From: Glycomyces sp. TRM65418
GTDB lineage: Bacteria > Actinomycetota > Actinomycetes > Mycobacteriales > Micromonosporaceae
Assembly: GCF_019710475.1 (NCBI RefSeq)
Contig: NZ_JAJFAX010000016.1
Coordinates: 24,094-88,093, forward strand
Direction of reading: 5' to 3'
DNA length: 64,000 nt
The notes under the pieces are model-generated. The model had not been told where the DNA came from. It saw only the letters and a list, made by a program, of their open reading frames with translations, and ran no database searches. The position numbers were made by a program, and so were the translations under genes. How positions within the stretch are numbered: position 1 is the stretch's first letter; the number at the start of each line of letters is the position of its first letter. Below, piece by piece: positions 16,083 to 23,565 of this stretch.

Positions 16083-17119
16083 CGCATCGTCCCCGTCAGC
16101 GCCGACGACACCAGCAGGTCGATCACCTCGGCGAGCGGCAGGCCCGCGGCCGCCATCATTCTCGGATAGCGGCTGTACGAGGTCAGGCCCGGCATCGTGT
16201 TGACCTCGTTGAGGACCACGGTGCCGTCCTCCTTGAGGAACATGTCCACCCGCGCCAGGCCCCGGCACCCCAGCGCGCGGTACACGGCCTCGGCCGCCTC
16301 CTGGACGCGCGAGCGCGCCGCCGCGGGAACATCGGCGGGGACGATGGCGATCGAGTTCTCGGAGCCGCGCTCGGGCGCCTCCTCCTGGTGGATCCTGAAG
16401 AAGCCGTGCGAGAGCGCGATGCGATCGGCTTCGCCCGTGATGAGATCCCGGCCGCTTCCCAGGACGGCGCAGCCGATCTCACTGCCGGCGACGGCCTCCT
16501 CGATCAGCACCTTCGCATCGTACTGCCGCGCGTTCGCCACCGCATCCGCCAGTTCCTCCTTTCGGGACACCTTGCCGACGCCGAAGGACGATCCCGATCG
16601 GGCCGGCTTCACGAAGACGGGATAGGCGATCTCGTCGGGGTCGACGGTCTCGTCCGCGGCGACGATCCGGAATTCCGGCGTGGGGACGCCCGCGCTGCGA
16701 ACGACGGTGTAGGCGAGGGACTTGTCCATGCACAGCGCGGAGCTCGGCACGTCGCAGCCGACGTAGGGGATGCCGGAGAGCTCCAGGAGGCCCTGCACCG
16801 CGCCGTCCTCCCCGAGCCGGCCGTGCAGGACCGGCAGGACGAGGTCCAGCCTGATCGTCTCGTACTTCCCCTCGTCGAGGACGAGCAGGCCGTGCACGGT
16901 GCGGTCCGGTGCGAGCACGGCAGGGCGGTGGTCATCGTCCTCCCAGCCCTCGCCGGGGCCGTCGCAGAGCTTCCAGGCGCCGCTCCTCGTGATGCCGATG
17001 TAGATCGGCTCGTACCGCTCGGCATCGAGGTGGCGGGCGACCTCTCGAGCGGATTTGACCGAGACGGGGTGCTCTTCGGAGACGCCCCCGAAGAGCACGC
17101 CGATCTGCAACTTAGCCAT
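16079..17119 (-). CDS. vanA: D-alanine--D-lactate ligase (VanA/VanB/actinomycete type)
   Basis: 346 residues. ATP-grasp motifs are in order: VLFGGVSEEHPVSVKSA (8-24), MDKSLAYTVV, VFVKPARSGSSFGVGKV (168-184), ARVDMFLKEDG and LNEVNTMPGLTSYS (303-316). The omega loop reads FRIHQEEAPERGSEN with histidine at position 244, the same position as the residue that gives VanA its preference for D-lactate. D-Ser ligases lack this motif. It overlaps vanH by 8 bases and vanX by 4. It makes D-Ala-D-Lac, to which glycopeptides bind poorly. Confidence 0.95.
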   Translation of the reverse strand: MAKLQIGVLFGGVSEEHPVSVKSAREVARHLDAERYEPIYIGITRSGAWKLCDGPGEGWEDDDHRPAVLAPDRTVHGLLVLDEGKYETIRLDLVLPVLHGRLGEDGAVQGLLELSGIPYVGCDVPSSALCMDKSLAYTVVRSAGVPTPEFRIVAADETVDPDEIAYPVFVKPARSGSSFGVGKVSRKEELADAVANARQYDAKVLIEEAVAGSEIGCAVLGSGRDLITGEADRIALSHGFFRIHQEEAPERGSENSIAIVPADVPAAARSRVQEAAEAVYRALGCRGLARVDMFLKEDGTVVLNEVNTMPGLTSYSRYPRMMAAAGLPLAEVIDLLVSSALTGTMR

Positions 17120-18140
17120 GCCGGTTCCTGCTTTCGAATTCGAGACAGTTGGCGATCGAGTGCTCGACCGTGTCGCTCAGGGCGCGGTCGGTGTAGTAGG
17201 CGGTGTGCGGGCTGATGACCACGTTCGGCAGCTCCTGCAGCCGCAGCAGCGCCTTGCTCTCGACGGGCCGGTTCCTGCAGTCGGTGTAGAACACGCCCTC
17301 TTCGCCTTCGACGACGTCCAGGGCGGCCCCGCCCAGCCTGCCGCTCTCCACGGCCGGCACCAGGGCCTCGGTGTCGACGAGCGCGCCGCGTCCGGTGTTG
17401 ACGATGACGGCGCCGGGCTTCATCCGCTCGATCCGCCGGCGGTCCAGGAGGTGGTAGGTGCCCGCGTTCAGCGGCGTGTGGAGCGTGACGACGTCACTGC
17501 GCTGCAGCAGCGCATCGAGCGGCACGTAGTCGGCGGTGGTCTTGGCGTTCCTGTCGTGGGCCAGGATCCGGCAGCCGAAGCCGCGCAGCCGGTCCATGAC
17601 CGCGGCCCCGATGCGCCCGGTGCCGACCACGCCGACGGTCAAGTCGCGCAGTTCCCTGCCGCGCCTGTCGTTCAGCCGGTAATCGTGGACGTCGGCGCGG
17701 CGGACGGTGGTCTTCGCGTCGCGGATCGCCATCAGCATCAGCATCAGGGTGTAGTCGGCCACGCTGTCGGGTGAGTACGCGACGGTCCCGACGGTGATGC
17801 CGATGCTCGCCGCGTACGGCACGTTGATGTGGTCGCAGCCGATGCTCCTCGTCGAGACGTATCGCACGCCGACGCGGCCGAGCTCGCGAAGCACGGCGCT
17901 CGTGATCCGGGTCTTGTGGCCGACGCTGATGCATCGGTTTCCGGACGCCAGTGCGGCGTTCGCTTCGGCGACGCCGGCCTCGGTGATGCGGGGCGTCACC
18001 CCGAAGCGGGGCGCCATCTCCCGGAACAGGGCGGCCTCGTCCTCCTCGCATCCGTACACGGTGATCCCCACGGCTGCGGACGGGGAAGGCGGCGACGGGG
18101 CACGGCCGGCCGCTGTGAGCGCTGGTTCGTTGTCGGACAT
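17112..18140 (-). CDS. vanH: D-lactate dehydrogenase VanH
   Basis: 342 residues. The D-2-hydroxyacid dehydrogenase fold shows the NAD loop [19 protein letters not shown] and the catalytic Arg, Glu and His in [14 protein letters not shown], [23 protein letters not shown] and [12 protein letters not shown]. It reduces pyruvate to D-lactate for VanA. The usual VanH N-terminus ([13 protein letters not shown]) is preceded here by about 23 Pro/Ala/Ser-rich residues. The upstream ATG is kept because its distance and context from the VanR-type promoter match those of vanY and the 28-codon ORF. First gene of vanHAX. Confidence 0.95.
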   Translation of the reverse strand: MSDNEPALTAAGRAPSPPSPSAAVGITVYGCEEDEAALFREMAPRFGVTPRITEAGVAEANAALASGNRCISVGHKTRITSAVLRELGRVGVRYVSTRSIGCDHINVPYAASIGITVGTVAYSPDSVADYTLMLMLMAIRDAKTTVRRADVHDYRLNDRRGRELRDLTVGVVGTGRIGAAVMDRLRGFGCRILAHDRNAKTTADYVPLDALLQRSDVVTLHTPLNAGTYHLLDRRRIERMKPGAVIVNTGRGALVDTEALVPAVESGRLGGAALDVVEGEEGVFYTDCRNRPVESKALLRLQELPNVVISPHTAYYTDRALSDTVEHSIANCLEFESRNRHG

Positions 18141-18206
18141 GCCGCCCAGTCAAGGCGTCCCGCCGTTGTGAGGGCGTATGCGCTTTTCGATATGCCGACG
18201 ATAAGC
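18138..18206 (-). promoter_or_regulatory. VanR-type promoter module, copy 2 (vanHAX)
   Basis: Read toward vanH: GCTTATCG, then GGCATATCG-AAAA 11 bases on, GCGCATACG, CACAAC and GCCTTGACTGGGCGGCATG. It matches copy 3 at 56 of 69 positions by hand count with no gap. The TATCG elements 11 bases apart are the candidate VanR site and GCATACG is a candidate -10 region. This places the mRNA start about 30 bases before the ATG. Confidence 0.72.
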
Positions 18207-18237
18207 TACCGTCCGGTGATATCCGGGCCGCCTTCGC

Positions 18238-18306
18238 GCCTATCGTCGCCGTATCGAAAAACGCATACGCGACGGCAACACCGCGGCGCCTTGACTGGGC
18301 GGCATG
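18238..18306 (+). promoter_or_regulatory. VanR-type promoter module, copy 3 (28-codon ORF and murF)
   Basis: GCCTATCG, then GCCGTATCG-AAAA 11 bases on, ACGCATACG, GCAAC and GCCTTGACTGGGCGGCATG. It is a mirror image of copy 2 across the 163-base gap, so vanHAX and murF are driven apart from one control region. The last 20 bases before and including the ATG are identical in copies 2 and 3. Confidence 0.72.
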
Positions 18307-18390
18307 ACCTATCGCAGCAACACCTTCGACGGCCGCCGCCGCGACCGAGCCGCCACCGGCCTCACCGACTCCCGGGCGGTCCGATCATGA
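18304..18390 (+). CDS. 28-residue ORF coupled to murF in the VanR-type regulon
   Basis: The ATG at 18304 stands in the same start context (CCTTGACTGGGCGGCATG) as vanH. The frame encodes [20 protein letters not shown] followed by TDSRAVRS, and its TGA overlaps the murF ATG as ATGA. It is a basic, soluble-looking peptide with no match that I recognise. It may only ensure coupled translation of murF, or it may be a functional small protein. Codon third positions are GC-rich, as in genes. Product existence is inferred from promoter and coupling, not from homology. Confidence 0.55.
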   Translation: MTYRSNTFDGRRRDRAATGLTDSRAVRS

Positions 18391-19730
18391 TCCCGCTCGG
18401 CATCGGCGAGATCGCCGCGATCACCGGCGGCACGGTCAAAGGCGACGGCACCGTCATGGTCACCGCGCCCGCGGTGCTCGACGGCCGGGAAGCCGAGCCC
18501 GGCGGTCTCTTCGTCGCCTTCGACGGCGAGCACGTGGACGGCCACGACTACGCCGACCAGGCGGGCCGGGCCGGAGCGGCGGCCGTGCTCGGATCGCGGC
18601 CCACCTCGCTGCCCACCGTCGTGGTCGAGGACGCCCAGACCGCGCTGCAGTCGCTCGCCGCCGACGTCGTGGCCCGGCTGCGCGGTCGGCTCCACGTCGT
18701 CGGAGTGACCGGTTCGCAGGGCAAGACCGGCACCAAGGACCTGCTGGGCGCCGTGCTGTCGAGCGCCGCGCCGACGATCGCCGCGATCGGCTCGCGGAAC
18801 AACGAACTCGGCGTCCCGACCACCATGCTGCGCGCCGACGCCGACACCCGGTTCCTCGCACTCGAACTGGGCGCCCGCCGCGTCGGCGACATCGCCGCGC
18901 TCACCGACCTGGTCGCACCCGACACCGCCGTCGTGCTCAACGTCGGGCAGGCCCACCTCAGCCACTTCGGGTCGCGGGCGGCCATCGCCGAGGCCAAGGG
19001 CGAGCTCGTGGCGGGCCTGGCGCCCGGCGGCACCGCCGTCCTCAACGCCGACGATCCCCGAGTGGTCGCCATGCGCGCGCTCACCGACGGCCCGGTGCTG
19101 ACCTTCGGCCGGGCGGCGCACGCCGACGTGCGTGTGCTCGATCTGCGCGTGGACCGGCTCGGGCGCCCGACCTTCACGCTGCGGACGGCCGAGACCTCGG
19201 TGCCCGTCACCCTGCCGCTCGTGGGCGCCCACCAGGCGTGCAACGCGGCGGCCGCCGCAGCGGCGGGTCTGGCGGCCGGCGTGCCCCTCGAAGCGGCCGC
19301 GACGGCCCTGGCCTCCGCTTCACTCTCGAAGTGGCGCATGGAATTGCGCCCCCTCGAGAGCGGCGTGACGCTGCTCGACGACTCCTACAACGCCAACCCG
19401 GACTCGGCCCGCGCCGCCCTGGACGCGCTGGCGACGATCGAAGGCGGGCGGCGCATCGCCGTCCTCGGCGCGATGGCCGAACTCGGCGACGCGAGCGAGG
19501 CCGAGCACCGCGCGATCGGGGCGTACGCCGGTTCCCGGGCCGACGTGGTGGTCGCGGTCGGCGAGACCGCGCGGCCGATCGCCGAGGGCGCGGGAGCCCG
19601 ATCGGTGGCGTTGGAGGACAACGACACCGCCGCCGAATGGCTGCGCGGCCACCTGGCCGCCGGCGATGTGGTGCTCGTCAAGGCCTCCCGCGAAGCCCGG
19701 CTCGACGCGGTCGCCGCCGCGCTCACGTAG
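18387..19730 (+). CDS. murF: MurF-like UDP-MurNAc-tripeptide--D-Ala-D-X ligase, van-linked paralogue
   Basis: 447 residues from the ATG overlapping the 28-codon ORF. Mur ligase features are an N-terminal UDP-binding domain ([18 protein letters not shown]), the ATP loop [13 protein letters not shown] (106-118), [45 protein letters not shown] and LGAMAELG. MurF joins the terminal dipeptide to the wall precursor. Being in the VanR-type regulon, this copy probably uses D-Ala-D-Lac; the housekeeping murF should be elsewhere with the other division and cell-wall genes. Comparable murF2 genes accompany van genes in glycopeptide-producing actinomycetes. Confidence 0.92.
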   Translation: MIPLGIGEIAAITGGTVKGDGTVMVTAPAVLDGREAEPGGLFVAFDGEHVDGHDYADQAGRAGAAAVLGSRPTSLPTVVVEDAQTALQSLAADVVARLRGRLHVVGVTGSQGKTGTKDLLGAVLSSAAPTIAAIGSRNNELGVPTTMLRADADTRFLALELGARRVGDIAALTDLVAPDTAVVLNVGQAHLSHFGSRAAIAEAKGELVAGLAPGGTAVLNADDPRVVAMRALTDGPVLTFGRAAHADVRVLDLRVDRLGRPTFTLRTAETSVPVTLPLVGAHQACNAAAAAAAGLAAGVPLEAAATALASASLSKWRMELRPLESGVTLLDDSYNANPDSARAALDALATIEGGRRIAVLGAMAELGDASEAEHRAIGAYAGSRADVVVAVGETARPIAEGAGARSVALEDNDTAAEWLRGHLAAGDVVLVKASREARLDAVAAALT

Positions 19731-19745
19731 CCCGCGAAGCGCCGG

Positions 19746-20600
19746 TCAAGCGGGATTGACCGCGGTGACGAGCCATACCGCGGCCGGCAGGCGGACGGCG
19801 CCGCCGACGAGGTGGCGGCGGAGTTCGTCGCGGACCTCCTCCACGACGGACTCCCAGCCGTCGACGCCGATACGGGGCACGAGCTGCTCTTCGGCGAGGC
19901 GGCCGGTGCGGCCGTTCAAGATCATCGTGAGCCGTTCCTCGACGCCGTCGGCGCCGTCGAAACCGAAGTCGCACACGAAGTCGAACGCGTCGATCCGGGT
20001 CCGGCCCCACCCGGACGCGGCGAGCAGCGACTCGAGCCGGCCGGCGTCGGCGAACGCGGTGGGGCCCGGCGCTCCGGGCTCCGGCGGCTCGGGCGCCGGG
20101 TCGAGACGCGCCGCGAGGACGTCCGTCCCCAGGCTGAAGATCGGGTTCTCCGCTTCGCTTCGCCAGCAGGCGAACACGAGCCGCGCGCCGGGAGCGGCGG
20201 CGCGTCGGAGGTTCGCGAACGCGGCCTCCGGGTCCTCGAAGAACATGACGCCGAACCGCGACACGACCCGGTCGAACGGGGGGCCCGGGACCGCGTCGAC
20301 CAGGTCGGCGGTCTGCGCGTCGGCGACCACCACAGTCGCCCCGGGGACTCGCCGGCGCGCGGCGGCGGCCATGCCCTCGGCGATGTCGATCCCGACGACC
20401 TCGGCCCCCGCGGCGGCGTGCTTCGCGAGGAGCGTCCCGCTCCCGCAGCCCACGTCGAGCACCCGGTGCCCGGCCCGCGGGTCGGACCGTTCGAGGATCG
20501 CCGCCGTCACCGGCGCGAGCACGGCGTCGTAGACCGCCTCGTTCTCCACCCAGCCGTCGGCCGCATCGGACCAGTTCTGCCGCATCGATTCGTTCGCCAC
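19746..20600 (-). CDS. SAM-dependent class I methyltransferase
   Basis: 284 residues. The Rossmann methyltransferase motifs are motif I VLDVGCGSGTLLAKHA (47-62), post-I VVGIDIAEGM, ADAQTADL, and motif IV region FDRVVSRFGVMFFEDPEAAF. The C-terminal part covers the substrate pocket (ILNGRTGRLAEEQLVPRI). It resembles UbiE/Methyltransf_25 proteins that act on small molecules. It is convergent with murF 15 bases away and not clearly part of the van locus. The substrate is unknown. Confidence 0.85.
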   Translation of the reverse strand: MANESMRQNWSDAADGWVENEAVYDAVLAPVTAAILERSDPRAGHRVLDVGCGSGTLLAKHAAAGAEVVGIDIAEGMAAAARRRVPGATVVVADAQTADLVDAVPGPPFDRVVSRFGVMFFEDPEAAFANLRRAAAPGARLVFACWRSEAENPIFSLGTDVLAARLDPAPEPPEPGAPGPTAFADAGRLESLLAASGWGRTRIDAFDFVCDFGFDGADGVEERLTMILNGRTGRLAEEQLVPRIGVDGWESVVEEVRDELRRHLVGGAVRLPAAVWLVTAVNPA

Positions 20601-20708
20601 AGCGCCACCCTACTCAAGCGCCCCCCGCCGGACACGCCATCGCCTCGCGGCGAGGTGGGCACGCGCGTGCCGGGAGGCCATACCGGCGCCGCCTGAAGCG
20701 GTCCCCGG

Positions 20709-21626
20709 TCAGGCCTCGGTGCGGCGGTGCCGCCGTTCCACATCGGCGGCCACCCGCCGGAACGCGTCCAGGACGCGCTTGACCGCCAGCCGTTCGGCCC
20801 GGTCCGGCCGCAGGATCGCGGTGATGTGCCGTCGCGTGGGGATGTCGGCGATCTCGCGCAGGACGAGACCGGTCCCCGTCGGGGTGGTGAACCGGGGGAG
20901 CACGGCGATGCGGCGGCTCCCGGCCACGAGCGACTCCACGAGCCGGTTGTCGCGGATCCGCTGGGACACCCGCAGCGCGGTCCCGGTCGCCCGCTCGATC
21001 GACTCGAGCACGGAGTCGAACGGGTAGCCCTTGGGCACGCCGATCCACTCCCAGTCGACGAGGTCGTCGGTGCGGACGGTCGCCCGCGCGGCGAGCGGAT
21101 GGTCCGCGGCCATCGCCACGTCGAGCGGCTCGCGCGCCAGCGGCGCGACCGTGAGCGAGGCCGCGCCCGCCGGGCGCACACCGGTGAAACTGTGCGCGAT
21201 CACGATGTCGCTGTCGGCCGCCAGCGCGGCGAACTCCGCCTCGGCAAGGTCGATGTCACTGCACCGCAGCTCGATCGCGCTGCCCTCGATGTCCCGCATC
21301 ACCGCCGCGAGCATGAACGTCGCCGCACTCGGGAGGGCCGCGACGGTGACGGTCCCGGACGGTTCCCCGAGGAACGAGTCCCAGCGGGCCCGCACCTGTT
21401 CGAGCGCGGTGGCCACCGTCGAACCGCCCTCGGCCAGCACCCGGCCCGCCTCGGTCAAGCGCAGCCCGCGGCCCGACGGCTCCGCCAGCGCCATGCCGAA
21501 CTCGCGCTGCGCGGCCTTGAGCTGCTGCGAGACCGCCGACGGCGTCCGATGCGTGGCGCGCGCCACCTCGGTGACACTGCCGCGGAGGGCCAACTCGCGA
21601 AGCAACTCCAGGTGGCGTACGTCCAT
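20709..21626 (-). CDS. LysR-family transcriptional regulator
   Basis: 305 residues. The N-terminal winged HTH is MDVRHLELLRELALRGSVTE followed by VARATHRTPSAVSQQLKAAQ. A LysR effector domain follows (VTVAALPSAATFMLAAVM, near residue 92). It is divergent from an EamA exporter, repeating the arrangement at 1660-3694. A palindrome covers its start codon and is a likely operator. The effector is unknown; many such pairs control amino-acid or toxic-metabolite export. Confidence 0.88.
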   Translation of the reverse strand: MDVRHLELLRELALRGSVTEVARATHRTPSAVSQQLKAAQREFGMALAEPSGRGLRLTEAGRVLAEGGSTVATALEQVRARWDSFLGEPSGTVTVAALPSAATFMLAAVMRDIEGSAIELRCSDIDLAEAEFAALAADSDIVIAHSFTGVRPAGAASLTVAPLAREPLDVAMAADHPLAARATVRTDDLVDWEWIGVPKGYPFDSVLESIERATGTALRVSQRIRDNRLVESLVAGSRRIAVLPRFTTPTGTGLVLREIADIPTRRHITAILRPDRAERLAVKRVLDAFRRVAADVERRHRRTEA

Positions 21627-21641
21627 GTAGCAATGCTACAT
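21625..21641. promoter_or_regulatory. Palindrome over the LysR start
   Basis: ATGTAGCA-A-TGCTACAT is a perfect 8-bp inverted repeat with a single-base centre. It overlaps the first codon of the LysR gene and lies 56 bases before the EamA start, suiting autoregulation and control of the divergent promoter. Confidence 0.55.
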
Positions 21642-21697
21642 AATAGGTTAAGCAAGTTTCATTTGTGCTTTACAGTCATGGCGTTCATGATGGGCCC

Positions 21698-22651
21698 ATG
21701 CCTGTTCGCCACGTCCTCCTCGCGATCGCCGTCGCCGTCATGTGGGGGCTCAACTTCATCGCCATCGACGCCTCGCTCCAGCACTTCCCTCCGATGTTCC
21801 TCGTGGCGCTCCGCTTCGCCCTGATCGCCGTGCCGACGGTGCTGCTGGTCAAACGGCCCGACGTGCCGCTGCGCTGGCTGATCGGCTACGGCCTCGGCTT
21901 CGGCACCCTGCAGTTCCTGTTCCTGTACTGGGGCATGGCCGCCGGGATGCCCGCGGGGCTCGCGTCCCTGGTCCTCCAGGCCTCCGGGCCGTTCACCATG
22001 CTGCTGGGCGCCACGTTCCTGCGCGAGCGCGTGAGCGGCGCGCAGCTGCTCGGCGTCCTGGTCGCGGTCGGCGGCCTCGCGGTGGTCGGCTGGCAGCGCG
22101 CCGAACACGCCAGCGTGATCCCGTTCCTGCTGACGCTCGCCGGCGCCCTCGGCTGGGCGATCGGCAACATCAGCAACCGGCAGGCGCGAGCGGCGAACCC
22201 GCTGCATCTGACCCTGTGGATGTCCGTGGTCCCGCCCCTGCCGATGCTGGCGCTCGCATTGGCGTGGGAAGGGCCCTCGCGCATCGCCGATTCGCTGACC
22301 GACTACGGCGAACCGGGCGCCGTCGGGGCCGTGGTCGGCCTGCTCTACACCGTCGTGATCGCCACGGTCCTCGGTTCGGGGCTGTGGACCTGGCTCATGT
22401 CGCGCCACCCCGCGGGGGTGGTGGCGCCGTTCTCGATGCTGGTGCCCGTGACCGGCATGACCGCCGCGTGGCTGATCCTGGGCGAGACCGTGACGCTCCC
22501 CGAAGCCCTCGGCGGCGTCCTGGTCGTCGGCGGCGTCCTCCTCGGCGGCGTCCGCAGGCGCGTGAAGCCCCTCGACCTCGGTACGCCGCCCCGTCAGGCG
22601 GCATCGCCGGAACCTGCGGCTCTGGCCGAGCCCGCACCGCACCGGCCGTGA
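21698..22651 (+). CDS. EamA/DMT-family exporter (RhtA/YdcZ-like)
   Basis: 317 residues from the ATG at 21698 (MPVRHVLLAIAVAVMWGLNF). An upstream GTG at 21665 would add only 11 polar residues that run through the promoter region. Ten hydrophobic helices form two EamA repeats: AIAVAVMWGLNFIAIDASL at the start, LTLAGALGWAIGNISNRQA opening the second half, and FSMLVPVTGMTAAWLILGE near the end. The final 35 residues are polar. The divergent LysR probably regulates it. The substrate is unknown; amino acids or their derivatives are usual. Confidence 0.85.
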   Translation: MPVRHVLLAIAVAVMWGLNFIAIDASLQHFPPMFLVALRFALIAVPTVLLVKRPDVPLRWLIGYGLGFGTLQFLFLYWGMAAGMPAGLASLVLQASGPFTMLLGATFLRERVSGAQLLGVLVAVGGLAVVGWQRAEHASVIPFLLTLAGALGWAIGNISNRQARAANPLHLTLWMSVVPPLPMLALALAWEGPSRIADSLTDYGEPGAVGAVVGLLYTVVIATVLGSGLWTWLMSRHPAGVVAPFSMLVPVTGMTAAWLILGETVTLPEALGGVLVVGGVLLGGVRRRVKPLDLGTPPRQAASPEPAALAEPAPHRP

Positions 22652-22668
22652 CGGCGCCGCACGGCCGG
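22642..22668 (+). terminator. Hairpin at the end of the EamA gene
   Basis: CCGGCCGTG at 22642-22650 and CACGGCCGG at 22660-22668 form a perfect 9-bp stem. The stem includes the stop codon region of the exporter gene. Confidence 0.55.
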
Positions 22669-22757
22669 GCCGGATGGCACGCTCTGGGGATCCCGGGCCC
22701 CTGCGGCGACCGTAGAGTCGTCTGCACCGACGCACCACCGAGTGAAGGACGCGACCG

Positions 22758-23366
22758 ATGAGCGAGTACGACGAGACCCCCGAGGAAGCCGGACCCACGC
22801 CCGAGGACACGGCCGCCGACGACGACGCCGCGGGCACCGTCTCGCACGTCGAAGAGGTCTTCGACCTGGACGGCGACGGTTACGCGGACGCCACCCTCAC
22901 CGCCGACGGCGTCACGTACATCGACTCGGACGGCGACGGCGAGGCCGACGCGGTCGCCGTCGACGACGACGGGGACGGGATCTCCGACGAGGTGCTGATC
23001 GACCTCGACGGCGACGGCACCTTCGAGACCGCCATCGCCGACACCGACGGCGACGGCGTGGTCGACACCTACGAGTCGGACACCGACGGGGACGGCCTGG
23101 TGGACCAGATCTCCTACGACACCGACGGCGACGGCGTCGTCAACCAGGTCGTCACCGACCTCGACGGCGACGGGCGCGCCGACGTCATCGCGACGGACCA
23201 CGACGGCGACGGCCTGGTCGACGAGATCGAGGTCGACTCCGACGGCGACGGGATCGCGGACACCGTCCTGACCGACGCCGACGGCGACGGCTTCCTCGAC
23301 ACCGTCCACACCGAGGCCGCCCCCGAGGGCGGCTCCGTCCAGTCCGAGACCGGCCAGGCCATCTGA
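22758..23366 (+). CDS. Acidic 13-residue-repeat protein with D-x-D-G-D-G motifs
   Basis: 202 residues, very acidic, with no signal peptide or membrane segment. After a 33-residue acidic head, D-x-D-G-D-G motifs start at residues 36, 56, 69, 82, 95, 108, 121, 134, 147, 160 and 173. The last ten are spaced exactly 13 residues apart with pattern DxDGDGxxDxxxx. Such loops bind calcium in EF-hand, dockerin and thrombospondin type-3 proteins, so calcium binding is likely. Similar cytosolic or unconventionally exported repeat proteins occur in actinobacteria without known function. It has its own gene with a strong terminator behind it. Confidence 0.8.
   Translation: MSEYDETPEEAGPTPEDTAADDDAAGTVSHVEEVFDLDGDGYADATLTADGVTYIDSDGDGEADAVAVDDDGDGISDEVLIDLDGDGTFETAIADTDGDGVVDTYESDTDGDGLVDQISYDTDGDGVVNQVVTDLDGDGRADVIATDHDGDGLVDEIEVDSDGDGIADTVLTDADGDGFLDTVHTEAAPEGGSVQSETGQAI
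22863..23312 (+). repeat. 39-bp tandem coding repeats
   Basis: The DNA behind the D-x-D-G-D-G units repeats with a 39-base period from about 22923 to 23312, with one longer first interval. The core GACGGCGACGG is strongly conserved while the rest of each unit has diverged, so the protein motif is under selection and the repeat is old. Confidence 0.8.
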
Positions 23367-23414
23367 GCATCGCTCCGCCCGCGTCGCGGTGCGGCGCGAG
23401 CGCCTTGCGGCGAA

Positions 23415-23450
23415 GGCCCGGCGCCCGGACGCTCCTCCGGGCGCCGGGCC
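23415..23450 (+). terminator. Strong hairpin after the repeat protein
   Basis: Perfect 14-base arms (GGCCCGGCGCCCGG at 23415-23428 and its complement at 23437-23450) with an 8-base loop, about 50 bases past the stop codon. Confidence 0.8.
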
Positions 23451-23565
23451 CTTGGCGCGCAAGGCGAAGCCCGCCCTCCCGGCGCTCGACGCCCGGCCGC
23501 GGCGGGGGCGTCCGGTCGGCGCGGCGTTCGAATAGGATTGGCCCACCACTGGCAGGAGGGCGGGC

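Noticed and set aside
17829..18386. Long upstream extension of the murF frame
   Set aside because: It runs through the vanH gene and the shared promoter in antisense. The ATG at 18387, overlapping the 28-codon ORF, gives the normal MurF N-terminus.
22863..23312. 39-bp repeats as a CRISPR array or minisatellite
   Set aside because: The units are coding, lack spacers, and vary at third positions as expected for a protein repeat.
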